The notes under the pieces: model-generated
The model's input: only the letters and a program-made list of their open reading frames with translations
What the model was told of the DNA's origin: nothing
Databases searched by the model: none
Source of the DNA: Roseateles hydrophilus
Lineage (GTDB): Bacteria > Pseudomonadota > Gammaproteobacteria > Burkholderiales > Burkholderiaceae_C
Length of the DNA: 64,000 nucleotides
Reading direction: 5' to 3'
Assembly (NCBI RefSeq): GCF_026712245.1
Contig: NZ_JAPPUY010000002.1
Location: 930,001 to 994,000 of the forward strand
Shown here: in pieces, positions 8,325 to 16,759 of the stretch
How the letters are laid out: each line of letters starts with the position of its first letter
Position numbering within the stretch: the first letter of the stretch is position 1
Program-made: the position numbers and the translations under genes

Positions 8325-9699
8325 CCACTGTCTGGGCCACGCTCAGCTGGGTCTTCACGCTGGCGACGACCTGCTGGAACTGGGCCTTGGCGTAGTTGGG
8401 CAGCGTGACGGCTTCGGAGGCGCGGGCGATCACGCGCGGATCGACATGGCGGCCGCCAACGCGGAACTCGAAGTGCAGGTGCGGGCCGGTGGCCCAGCCC
8501 GTGGAGCCGACGGCGCCGATGCGCTGGCCTTGCTCGATGCGCTGGCCTTTCTTGACGTCGATCTTGCTCAGGTGGGCGTAGACGGTGGTGCGGTCGCCGG
8601 CATGGCGCACATGCACCACGTTGCCGAAGCCGTTCTGCCAACCGGCCATCTCGACGACGCCGTCACCCACGGTGCGCACGGCCGTGCCGGTGGGGGCGCC
8701 GTAGTCCAAGCCGTTGTGCTGGCGCCAGGTCTTGTGGATGGGGTGAAAGCGCATCGCGAAGCCGCTGGTGACGCGCGAGAACTCCATCGGGCTGGCCAGG
8801 AAGGCGCGGCGCTTGCTCTGGCCGTCGAAGCCGTAGAAGCTGCCGCGGCCGGTGGCGCTGTCCTTGAAATAGACCGCCGAATAGGTGCGGCCGTTGTTCG
8901 TGAACTCGGCGGCCAGCAGGCGGCCGGCGCCGCCGTCCCACTGCACAGGCTCGCCGTCGGCGGTCAGCGTTTCGTAGACCAGGCTGAAGCGGTCGCCCTT
9001 GCGCAGTTCGCGGTGGAAGTCGATGTCGCCCGAGAACATGTCGGCCATCTGCGAGGCGATGGCGTCCGGGATGTTGGCGTCGTCCGTCGCGGCGAACAGC
9101 GAGGTGCGGATGCTGCCGCTGCCCAGCGCGATCTGGGCCTGCAGCGGGGCAGTCTCGGTGCGGGCTGTGAAGCGCTCGCCGTCGCGCGCGATGGTCAGCC
9201 GCGTGAAATGCGTGCCCGCCTGTTCGGCCTTCTCGGCCGGGAAGCGGGCAACGATCTGGTGCACCCGGCCGGAGGCATCGGCCGTCACGTGCACCATCTT
9301 GCCGGCACGGCCTTGCAGCACGCGGCGGGCCAGCGGGTCGGTGCGCAGGAAGGCAGCGGCGGCGGTGTCGAAGGCGCCGGCACGGCGCAGCAGGCTGTCA
9401 GGCGTGTCGCTGGAGCGGGTGGCCTCGGCGCGGGTCAGGCCGATGGCGTGGGTGGCCAGCGCTTCCAGCTGGGCTTCGATATCGGGGGTGGCAATCGTCT
9501 CGACCACCGTGCGGCGCGGCAGCTCGGTAGCGTCCGGGGCCAGCGGTGCGATGCCGAAGGCGGTGACGGCGAAGCAGCTGAGCGCGCCGACCACCGAGGC
9601 GGTCAGGGCGCGGGGGTGCTTGGCGGCGAAGGTCTCGGCGCTTTGCAACGCCGTCTGCAGCTGTCGGACTCGTTGTTGGAAGGCGGTCACGCTGGGCAA
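8302..9699 (-). CDS. M23-family murein endopeptidase (MepM-like)
   Basis: 465 aa. An N-terminal membrane anchor (about 33-53, ALTASVVGALSCFAVTAFGI) is followed by a periplasmic region and a C-terminal LytM domain. The metal-binding and catalytic residues are present: His328 and Asp332 in HNGLDYG, His376 in YAHLSKI, and His407/His409 in HLHFEF. Such enzymes cleave peptide cross-links to allow wall growth. It is divergent from tyrS and overlaps anmK downstream, matching a gene order common in Burkholderiales. The start is preceded only by a weak ribosome-binding site. Confidence 0.92.
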   Translation of the reverse strand: MPSVTAFQQRVRQLQTALQSAETFAAKHPRALTASVVGALSCFAVTAFGIAPLAPDATELPRRTVVETIATPDIEAQLEALATHAIGLTRAEATRSSDTPDSLLRRAGAFDTAAAAFLRTDPLARRVLQGRAGKMVHVTADASGRVHQIVARFPAEKAEQAGTHFTRLTIARDGERFTARTETAPLQAQIALGSGSIRTSLFAATDDANIPDAIASQMADMFSGDIDFHRELRKGDRFSLVYETLTADGEPVQWDGGAGRLLAAEFTNNGRTYSAVYFKDSATGRGSFYGFDGQSKRRAFLASPMEFSRVTSGFAMRFHPIHKTWRQHNGLDYGAPTGTAVRTVGDGVVEMAGWQNGFGNVVHVRHAGDRTTVYAHLSKIDVKKGQRIEQGQRIGAVGSTGWATGPHLHFEFRVGGRHVDPRVIARASEAVTLPNYAKAQFQQVVASVKTQLSVAQTVDGISAAD

Positions 9700-9858
9700 T
9701 CTCGGGGTTGTCGCTGGGGCAATCCCGGCCAGGCCGGTTCCACGCGAGGGCCGCTGGTGGCGGCCTTAAAATCCATGACGGTTGTGTTGAAGCAACACCC
9801 CGTGCTCGAAGGGTGAATTCTAACGGCTCCCGCCTACACGGGGTGCCGGTTTACCCCG

Positions 9859-11139
9859 ATGGATCAACAACTTAACAATTTCGTTCGGCGTGCTGCCGAA
9901 CGGCGCTGCGCCATGTCCGACGACGCCAAGTTCCCCGTCACCGATGCCGTCCTGGAGGCGCTGGCCATCACGCGCCGCGGCGTGGATGAGCTGCTGCCCG
10001 AGGCGGAGTGGACCCGCAAGCTGGCGCGCTCGGCCGCCACCGGCGTGCCGCTGCGCATCAAGCTGGGCCTGGACCCGACGGCGCCCGACATCCACGTCGG
10101 CCACACCGTGGTGCTCAACAAGATGCGCCAGCTGCAGGACCTGGGCCACCAGGTCATCTTCCTGATCGGCGACTTCACCTCGTTGATCGGCGACCCCTCC
10201 GGCCGCAATGCCACGCGCCCGCCGCTGACCAAGGAGCAGATCCAGGCCAACGCCGAGACCTACTACGCCCAGGCCAAGCTGGTGCTGGACCCGGCCAAGA
10301 CCGAGATTCGCTACAACTCCGAGTGGTGCGAGCCGCTGGGCGCGGTGGGCATGATCCAGCTGGCGGCCAAGTACACGGTGGCCCGCATGATGGAGCGCGA
10401 CGACTTCACCAAGCGCTTCGCCGCCGGCACGCCGATCTCGGTGCACGAGTTCCTGTACCCGCTGATGCAGGGCTATGACTCGGTCGCGCTGAAGGCCGAC
10501 CTGGAGCTGGGCGGCACCGACCAGAAGTTCAACCTGCTGATGGGGCGCCACCTGCAGCAGGAGTACGGCCAGGAGCCGCAGTGCATCCTGACCATGCCGC
10601 TGCTGGAGGGCCTGGACGGCGTCGAGAAGATGTCCAAGTCCAAGAACAACTACATCGGCATCACCGAAGCGCCGAACACGATGTTCGCCAAGATCCTGTC
10701 GATCAGCGACGTGCAGATGTGGAAGTGGTACGACCTGCTGTCGTTCAAGTCCATCGCCGAGATCGCCGCGCTGAAGGCCGAGGTCGCGGCTGGCCGCAAC
10801 CCCAAGGACGCCAAGGTCGCGCTGGCCAAGGAGATCACCGCGCGCTTTCACAGCGCCGCGGCGGCCGATGCGGCCGAGCAGGACTTCATCAACCGTTCCA
10901 AGGGCGGCATCCCGGACGACATCCCGACGGTGGAGCTGACCGGTGCGCCGCTGGGCATCGCCCAGGTGCTCAAGGCCGCCGGCCTGGTGGTGTCCACCAG
11001 CGAAGGCCTGCGCATGGTGGAGCAGGGCGGCGTGCGCCGCGGTGGCGAGGTGATCTCGGACAAGGGCGTCAAGCTCGATGCCGGCGAGCACGTGCTGCAG
11101 GTGGGCAAGCGCAAGTTCGCGCGCGTCGTGCTGGGCTGA
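9859..11139 (+). CDS. tyrS: Tyrosyl-tRNA synthetase
   Basis: 426 aa from the first ATG; an alternative ATG at 9913 ([11 protein letters not shown]) would give 408 aa, and neither start has a strong ribosome-binding site. It is a class Ic synthetase of the longer TyrRS type: signature HVGH in [12 protein letters not shown], class loop KMSKS in [14 protein letters not shown], and a C-terminal S4 RNA-binding domain ([19 protein letters not shown]). It is divergent from the M23 peptidase across a 159-bp gap that must hold both promoters. Confidence 0.97.
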   Translation: MDQQLNNFVRRAAERRCAMSDDAKFPVTDAVLEALAITRRGVDELLPEAEWTRKLARSAATGVPLRIKLGLDPTAPDIHVGHTVVLNKMRQLQDLGHQVIFLIGDFTSLIGDPSGRNATRPPLTKEQIQANAETYYAQAKLVLDPAKTEIRYNSEWCEPLGAVGMIQLAAKYTVARMMERDDFTKRFAAGTPISVHEFLYPLMQGYDSVALKADLELGGTDQKFNLLMGRHLQQEYGQEPQCILTMPLLEGLDGVEKMSKSKNNYIGITEAPNTMFAKILSISDVQMWKWYDLLSFKSIAEIAALKAEVAAGRNPKDAKVALAKEITARFHSAAAADAAEQDFINRSKGGIPDDIPTVELTGAPLGIAQVLKAAGLVVSTSEGLRMVEQGGVRRGGEVISDKGVKLDAGEHVLQVGKRKFARVVLG

Positions 11140-11143
11140 GCCC

Positions 11144-11488
11144 TTGAGCGCGCCCGTGCGCCTGGCCGTGCCCGAGGCGGCTGACCTGCGCGCACTGGCG
11201 GCCGGGTGGGTGAGCGCCGGGCGGCTGGATGCGGCGCTGGACCTGAGCGTCGTCGAGTTCGACGACCTGGCGCAGCTGGCCGGGGTCACCGTGACCGAGG
11301 TGCTGCTGTCGGGCGATGAGGTGGCGCTGCACTACCGCGTGGCCTGGACGGCCTTCCACGCCTGCGACGACCGCCACATCGGCGGCCAGCATGCGCGCGT
11401 GCTGCGCGGCCAGCGCGAGGGGGCTGCATGGGTGTTCCCGCCGCAGGCGCCCTGGCCCACCGCGCGAGACACGGCCGACGAGTTCTGA
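11144..11488 (+). CDS. Small conserved-looking protein downstream of tyrS, function unknown
   Basis: 114 aa if translation starts at the TTG at 11144, four nt after the tyrS stop; a GTG at 11156 is the alternative and there is no ATG nearby. It is acidic and soluble, without membrane segments. It has an alternating pattern (VTVTEVLLSGDEVALHYRVAWTAFH) that suggests a small alpha/beta fold. I do not recognise the family. It is probably cotranslated with tyrS. Codon use matches its neighbours, which supports a real gene. Confidence 0.6.
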   Translation: MSAPVRLAVPEAADLRALAAGWVSAGRLDAALDLSVVEFDDLAQLAGVTVTEVLLSGDEVALHYRVAWTAFHACDDRHIGGQHARVLRGQREGAAWVFPPQAPWPTARDTADEF

Positions 11489-11496
11489 GCGCCAAC

Positions 11497-11521
11497 AAAA
11501 AAGGGAGGCCGCGGCCTCCCT
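11497..11521 (-). terminator. Intrinsic terminator of the tricorn-like protease gene
   Basis: A perfect GC-rich palindrome (AGGGAGGCCG at 11502-11511 paired with CGGCCTCCCT at 11512-11521) is followed on the minus strand by six T residues. It lies 8 nt past the minus-strand stop at 11529. The symmetric stem may also act weakly on the plus strand, just after the small gene ending at 11488. Confidence 0.8.
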
Positions 11522-11528
11522 GTGGCGT

Positions 11529-14500
11529 TCACGGCTTCACGGGCCGAGGGTAGGGGCCGGGCTTCACGACCGGCACGGGCTGTTCGGCGATCTTGCGCTG
11601 GAGCTCGGCGATGGCGGCATCCAGCTGTGCGTCCTGGCCCAGGAAGGTGGCGCGGGGCGGGTTGTCGACGTCGATGTCGGGTTTCACGCCGATGCCCTCG
11701 ATGAGGAAGCGGCCGTCCGGTGCGATCTGGCCGAACTCGGCGGCGCGCATGATGCCGTTGTCCAGCAGCCGGTTGCCGTCGGACAGCCACACGCCCGCGC
11801 CCGAGCTCTGGCGGCCGATGACCGGGCCCAGTTGCAGGCGCTTGAAGCCCTCGGCAAAGGTCTCGCCGTCGGAGTAGGTGGCCTCGTTCATCAGCACCAC
11901 CGTGTGGCCGCGCCAGACGTTCTGCATGTTGGGATAGGTCGCGGCGCCGCCCGGCGAGCGCGGCTGCCAGAAGGCCCAGGCGCGGCGCAGCAGCTTCTCC
12001 AGGATCCAGCTGTCGATGCTGCCGCCGTTGTTGTGGCGCACGTCGATGATGAGACCGGCGCGGTCACCGGCGGCGTAGAACTCGCGCACGAAGTCGGCGA
12101 TGTCGGCGCCGCCCATGGCGCGCAGGTGCACATAGCCGATGCGGCCCTGGCTGGCCTGCGCTACGGCCCGGGCGCGGCTGGTGCGCCAGTCGTTGTAGCG
12201 CAGCTGGTTCTCGCGCATCTGGTTCACCGGCGTGACGATGCGCTGCACCGGCTTGCCGCCCGCCGCCGGCTTCACGTCCAGCAGCACCTGGCGGCCGGCC
12301 TGGCCGCGCAACAGCTCCAGCAGGTGCGGTGCCTCAGCCGTGGCGCGGCCGTTCACGGCAGTGATGACGTCGCCCACCTTGAGCGCCAGGCCCGGTGCGG
12401 CCAGCGGCGGCGCGTCGGACGGCAGCTCGGTGTCGTAGGCGTAGATGGCGTCGATGCGCCAGCCGTCGGCCACCTTGGAGAAGCGGCCGCCCAGGCCTGC
12501 AAGCCCTGGCACCTCGCCAGCCTCACGCGTGTCGCCCGCGCCGATCTGGCTGTGCAGCGCGCCCAGCTCGCTGGCCATCTGGGCCATCAGCTCGGCCAGC
12601 TCCAGGCGGTCGGTCACGCGGTCCACCAGCGGCTCGTACTTGGTGCGCATGGCGGCCCAGTCAACGCCGTGCATGCCCTTGTCGTAGAAGTGGTCGCGCT
12701 GCAGGCGCCAGGCGTCGGCAAACATCTGCCGCCATTCGGCGCGCGGCTGCGTGGCGATCTGCCAGTCACTCCAGCGCACCTGATGCTTGGCCAGCTCGGT
12801 GGGCAGCTTGGGCGCGGCGTCCACGATCAGCACCTCCGGCGCGCCCTGGCCCTGGTTGCGCATCAGCATGAGCTTCTTGCCGTCGGCGCTCAGGTCGTAG
12901 CCGCGCACGTCCGGGGCCAGCGTCTCGGCGGCAGCGCCCTGGTTGTCGATGGCGATGGACTTGAGCTGGGTCTTGCGCTCCAGGTCGGTGTCCAGGAACC
13001 ACAGCCGCTTGCCGTCCGTCTTCAGGGCCCGGTAGGTGCCGGCCGGCACCGGCAGTTCATGCAGCCGCTCGGCCAGGCCGTCGAAGACGATGGCGGGCTT
13101 GGCCTTCTTGTCGTCCTTCTTGTCCTCGGCCTTCTTGTCGGTGGCCTTGCTTTCAGGTGCGGCCTTGTCTGCGGGTTTCTCGGCAGGCTTGTCGGTGGCC
13201 TTGTCCGTGCTGCCCTCCAGCTCGTCCTTGGCGGCGAACGGCGAGCGCAGGCCCGGCTGCAGCGCCAGCGCAAAGAGCTTGCTGCGCGAGCCGAAGAACG
13301 GGCCGGTGTTGCGGTCGCCCCAGGGGCTGGAATTGCCGGTCACCGCGAAGTGGCGGGCCGAGGCGAAGTACAGCCACTGGCCGTCCGGGCTGAACGTGGC
13401 GCCGCTGACGTCGAAGCGGTCGCTGGTCAGCGTGTGGGTGCGGTTCTCGGCGATCTGGTGCAGCTGCAGCTGGCTGCGGTCGTCGTGGTTCAGCGGCACG
13501 GTCCAGGCCAGCACCTTGCCGTCGGCGCTGAAGCCTTGCAGCGTCGGCACGTCGTTGAAGCGGCCGCGCGCGATCTCGCGCGTGGCCAGCGTCTTCAGGT
13601 CGGTCAGCCAGACGTGGCCTTCCTTGTCGGTGTGGGCCAGCCAGCGGCCGTCGGGCGAGGGCAGCAGGTCACCGCGCTGCGTGACGACGCCGTTCGGGTT
13701 GCCGCGCGTGATCTGTTCGGGCTTGCCCGTGCCGTTGGCGGCAAAGCGCCAGATCTCGGTTTCGCCGCTGAAGTCGCAGGTGGCGAACACCTGCTTGCTG
13801 TCGCTGCTGAACTCGGCCTTGCGGCAGCGGCCGTCGGCGGGCTGCAGCAGCTCGGCGCGTCGAAGCTGCTGCACGCCCTGCGTGGCCAGGTGGCCGCGCG
13901 CGGCCAGCACGACGCGCTCGCCGTTGGGCGCGAAGGCCACGTCGGTCAGGAAGTCCTGTGGCTTGCGCACCCAGCGCTCGCGGGTCTGGTCGAAGTCGCC
14001 GCCGAGGGCGACGGCGAGCCGGGTCGGTGCGCCGCCCTGGGCGAGGTCCAGCGTGTGCAGGTCGGCCCCCAGCGCGTAGACGACGCGGCTGCCGGCGATG
14101 GAGGCGTGGCGGATGTCCCAGCCTTTGTGCGTGGTGTGCTGGCGCAGGTCACCGCCTTGCGCGTTGGCCGACCACAGGTTGACCGTGCCGTCGCGGTCCG
14201 ACAGGAAGGCCACGCGGGCCTCGCCGGTGGCCGTGCGATAGGGCAGGGGGCGGCGGTCGTTGTGGCCCTCGGCGATGAAGGGCCGGGCCTCGGCGTTGCC
14301 GCTGAGGTCCAGCGCCCACAGGCGGGCGATGTCGCCACCGCGGTACTGGCGGGCGTTGTCGTTGCGGGTCTGGCCGTTGCGCGTGAAGTACAGCGTGCGG
14401 CCGTCGGCGCTGAGGGCGCCATCGGCGGCCTGGGCCACGGGCAGCTGGCGGCGTTGGCCGGTCTGCGGGTCCAGCGCATACAACTGCGTGCCGGGGTGGG

Positions 14501-14885
14501 CAGCCAGGCCGGTGTAGATCACCTCGCCCGCGGCGCTGAAGCCCCACACCTTCACACCGCCGCCTTCCCAGGTCAGCCGCCGCGGTGCGCCGCCGGCCGT
14601 GGGCATGACGTAGACCTCGGTGCCGCCGTCGTACTGCCCGCTGAAGGCCAGCCAGCGGCCGTCGGGCGAGACAGCGGGCTGGCTCTCCAGGCCGGGGTGG
14701 GTGGTCAGGCGCTGGGCCGCGCCGCCCGCGACACCGGTGCGCCACAGGTCGCCCTCGGCGACGAAGTAGACGTGATCGCCGCTCAGCGCGGGCTGGCGAT
14801 AGAAGCCGTTGGTGCTGGCCCAGGCGCTGGTGGCGCCGGCCATGCACAGGGCCGCGGTGAGGGCGGCAAGGGGCAGACGGGGCAT
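11529..14885 (-). CDS. Tricorn-like S41 family periplasmic protease
   Basis: 1118 aa. A signal peptide (LAALTAALCMAGATSAWA) is followed by an N-terminal TolB-like beta-propeller with repeated PDGRWLAFSG and SADGKVLAW blades. A second propeller, a PDZ segment (LALKVGDVITAVNGRA) and a C-terminal S41 peptidase domain follow, with the likely nucleophile Ser1005 in NEATYSDGETFAEG. Archaeal tricorn degrades peptides released by the proteasome; bacterial versions are probably periplasmic peptidases. A Lys/Ala/Asp-rich linker of about 40 residues lies between propellers. The gene is alone, with its own terminator. Confidence 0.9.
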   Translation of the reverse strand: MPRLPLAALTAALCMAGATSAWASTNGFYRQPALSGDHVYFVAEGDLWRTGVAGGAAQRLTTHPGLESQPAVSPDGRWLAFSGQYDGGTEVYVMPTAGGAPRRLTWEGGGVKVWGFSAAGEVIYTGLAAHPGTQLYALDPQTGQRRQLPVAQAADGALSADGRTLYFTRNGQTRNDNARQYRGGDIARLWALDLSGNAEARPFIAEGHNDRRPLPYRTATGEARVAFLSDRDGTVNLWSANAQGGDLRQHTTHKGWDIRHASIAGSRVVYALGADLHTLDLAQGGAPTRLAVALGGDFDQTRERWVRKPQDFLTDVAFAPNGERVVLAARGHLATQGVQQLRRAELLQPADGRCRKAEFSSDSKQVFATCDFSGETEIWRFAANGTGKPEQITRGNPNGVVTQRGDLLPSPDGRWLAHTDKEGHVWLTDLKTLATREIARGRFNDVPTLQGFSADGKVLAWTVPLNHDDRSQLQLHQIAENRTHTLTSDRFDVSGATFSPDGQWLYFASARHFAVTGNSSPWGDRNTGPFFGSRSKLFALALQPGLRSPFAAKDELEGSTDKATDKPAEKPADKAAPESKATDKKAEDKKDDKKAKPAIVFDGLAERLHELPVPAGTYRALKTDGKRLWFLDTDLERKTQLKSIAIDNQGAAAETLAPDVRGYDLSADGKKLMLMRNQGQGAPEVLIVDAAPKLPTELAKHQVRWSDWQIATQPRAEWRQMFADAWRLQRDHFYDKGMHGVDWAAMRTKYEPLVDRVTDRLELAELMAQMASELGALHSQIGAGDTREAGEVPGLAGLGGRFSKVADGWRIDAIYAYDTELPSDAPPLAAPGLALKVGDVITAVNGRATAEAPHLLELLRGQAGRQVLLDVKPAAGGKPVQRIVTPVNQMRENQLRYNDWRTSRARAVAQASQGRIGYVHLRAMGGADIADFVREFYAAGDRAGLIIDVRHNNGGSIDSWILEKLLRRAWAFWQPRSPGGAATYPNMQNVWRGHTVVLMNEATYSDGETFAEGFKRLQLGPVIGRQSSGAGVWLSDGNRLLDNGIMRAAEFGQIAPDGRFLIEGIGVKPDIDVDNPPRATFLGQDAQLDAAIAELQRKIAEQPVPVVKPGPYPRPVKP

Positions 14886-14940
14886 GGGGGTCTCCTCAAG
14901 GAGGCCGCATTGTGGGCCGGCGCTGTGCGCCGGCTATTCG

Positions 14941-15831
14941 TCACCCGCCCGCAACGCCCATGGCCACCTGGCCTGCTGGCACGTGGGCGGCGGCGCTCTG
15001 CACATGGCCGGCCTGGTCGTCGAAGAAGAAGTCCGGCTCGAACTCGCGCAGGAACTCCCCCTTGGCCAGGCCACCGAGGAACATGGCCTCGTCCACCTCG
15101 ATCTGCCAGTCCATCAGCGTGCGCAGCGCGCGCTCGTGGGCCGGCGCGCTGCGGGCCGTCACCAGCGCCGTGCGCACCCGCATGCCCGGCGCCTGCTGCA
15201 GCGTGTGCAGCGCCTGCAGCAGCGGCTTGAACGGGCCGGCGGGCAGCGGTCGGTGGGCGTGGTGGCGCTCATGAGCCTGGAAGGCAGCCAGGCCGTCGCG
15301 CTGGAACACCTGCTCGGCCTCGTCGGAGAACAGCACGGCGTCGCCGTCGAAGGCGATGCGCAGCTCACCCGGGTGGGCGGCCGAGGCGCGGGCCGCATCG
15401 GGCAGCACACGTGCTGCAGCCACACCGGCCGCCAGCGCCTGGCGCACATCGTCCTCGTTGGCCGACAGGAACAGCTCGGCCGACAGCGGCCGCAGATAAC
15501 GCCACGGTGACGCGCCACGCGTGAACACGCCGCGCTCGATGGCCAGCCCGTAGTGCTTGGCCGAGCGGAAGACGCGCATGCCCGAGACCGGGTCGTTGCG
15601 CGACAGCACCACCACCTCCACGCGCGGCGTGCCGCCGGTGTTGAAGGCCAGCAGCTTCTTCACCAGCGAGAACGCCACGCCGGGCGGCGCGGGCTCCTCC
15701 ATCAGGCGCTGCTGCAGCGCCATGTAGGCCCGGTCGTCCCCGGCCTCGAAGACGCGGTTCTCGGCTTCGAAATCGAAAAGGGCGCGCGACGAGATCGCGA
15801 CGACGAGCTGACCGGTGAGCGTGGCTGGCAT
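14941..15831 (-). CDS. 5'-nucleotidase (PF06189-type)
   Basis: 296 aa. It matches the cytosolic 5'-nucleotidase family: VVAISSRALFDFEAENRVFE near the N-terminus, IAFDGDAVLFSDEAEQVFQ as the HAD-like aspartate motif, VTARSAPAHERALRTL, and a late FFFDDQAGHV. Members dephosphorylate nucleoside monophosphates. No signal peptide is seen, so it is cytoplasmic. It is transcribed toward the tricorn-like gene with a 55-bp gap and diverges from the solute-binding protein gene at 15892. Substrate preference cannot be read from sequence. Confidence 0.85.
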   Translation of the reverse strand: MPATLTGQLVVAISSRALFDFEAENRVFEAGDDRAYMALQQRLMEEPAPPGVAFSLVKKLLAFNTGGTPRVEVVVLSRNDPVSGMRVFRSAKHYGLAIERGVFTRGASPWRYLRPLSAELFLSANEDDVRQALAAGVAAARVLPDAARASAAHPGELRIAFDGDAVLFSDEAEQVFQRDGLAAFQAHERHHAHRPLPAGPFKPLLQALHTLQQAPGMRVRTALVTARSAPAHERALRTLMDWQIEVDEAMFLGGLAKGEFLREFEPDFFFDDQAGHVQSAAAHVPAGQVAMGVAGG

Positions 15832-15891
15832 GCGCGTGATTGTCGCGGCAGCAGCCGCGCCCTAGGATGCGGCCGCTCTAGGGAGAAAGCA

Positions 15892-16674
15892 TTGAAGCGT
15901 CGACACTGCATCGCCGCCTGTATCGCCTGTGCCGGTGGAGCGCGGGCCCAGGCCTTGCGTCCGCTGCCGGCTGCCATCGGTTTTGATGAGGGCAGCCTGC
16001 CCACCATGTACCGCTCGGGCGCGCCCGCGCCGGCTCATGGCATCTACCCGGCCCTGGTGGGCGCGGCGTTCGCGCAGATGGGCCGGCCGTGCGAGCTGCA
16101 GGCCGTGCCCTTCAAGCGGCTGATCAGCGAGACCGACGCGGGCCATGTGCTGGCCGGCGCCGTCATCCGCACGCCTGAGCGCGAGCAGCGCTGGTTGTTC
16201 AGCCAGCCCTACTTTGTCGAGCGGCTGGCGGTGTATGGCACCGGCGCGCCCTTCAGGGGGCTGGACAGCCTGGCCGGCAAGCATGTGGGCGTGATCCGTG
16301 GCTGGTCCTACGGCGAGGCCTTTGACAACGCGCGCCGCCAGGGGCTGTTCCAGTGCGAGGAGGTGGCCGCCGACGTCAACAACTTCGCCAAGCTGCTGCG
16401 CGGCCGCATCGACTACGCCGTGGCCACGGAGCTGGGCGGCCGCATGCTGCAGCAGCTGCCGGCCTATGAAGGCCGGGTGCTGGCCGGCAGTGCGCCGCTG
16501 GGCGCCACACCCATCCACCTGGCGGTGCTGCGCGGCCTGGACGGTGCGGCGGCCTTGCTGCCGTCCTTCAACGCGGCGATGGAGTTGATGCACCGCAGCG
16601 GGCAGGCCGACGCGCTGGTGGCGCGCGAGATCGCGGCAGCGGCCGAACTGGTGAGATTGCTCCCCGCCGGCTGA
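15892..16674 (+). CDS. Periplasmic solute-binding protein, family 3-like
   Basis: 260 aa from a TTG start at 15892, which has a good GGGAG site 7 nt upstream. It begins MKRRHCIAACIACAGGARAQA, a signal peptide ending ARA-QA. The body follows the bacterial extracellular solute-binding 3 pattern: VPFKRLISETDAG, a motif near LFSQPYFVERLAVYGTG, then LAGKHVGVIRGWSYGEAF. No permease or ATPase genes are adjacent, so it is an orphan that may sense or bind a small polar compound. It is the left neighbour of the retron. Confidence 0.8.
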   Translation: MKRRHCIAACIACAGGARAQALRPLPAAIGFDEGSLPTMYRSGAPAPAHGIYPALVGAAFAQMGRPCELQAVPFKRLISETDAGHVLAGAVIRTPEREQRWLFSQPYFVERLAVYGTGAPFRGLDSLAGKHVGVIRGWSYGEAFDNARRQGLFQCEEVAADVNNFAKLLRGRIDYAVATELGGRMLQQLPAYEGRVLAGSAPLGATPIHLAVLRGLDGAAALLPSFNAAMELMHRSGQADALVAREIAAAAELVRLLPAG

Positions 16675-16759
16675 GCTGGCTGGCCCTACCATGCGGCCCG
16701 CGCTGGGCCCGGGTGGGCGGGTGCATGTCATGTTCACGCTCTGAGCAGGGAGGCTCTGG

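Noticed and set aside
11316-15230. 1304-codon plus-strand frame opposite the tricorn-like protease
   Set aside because: No domain and antisense to a signal-peptide protease with an intact catalytic serine.
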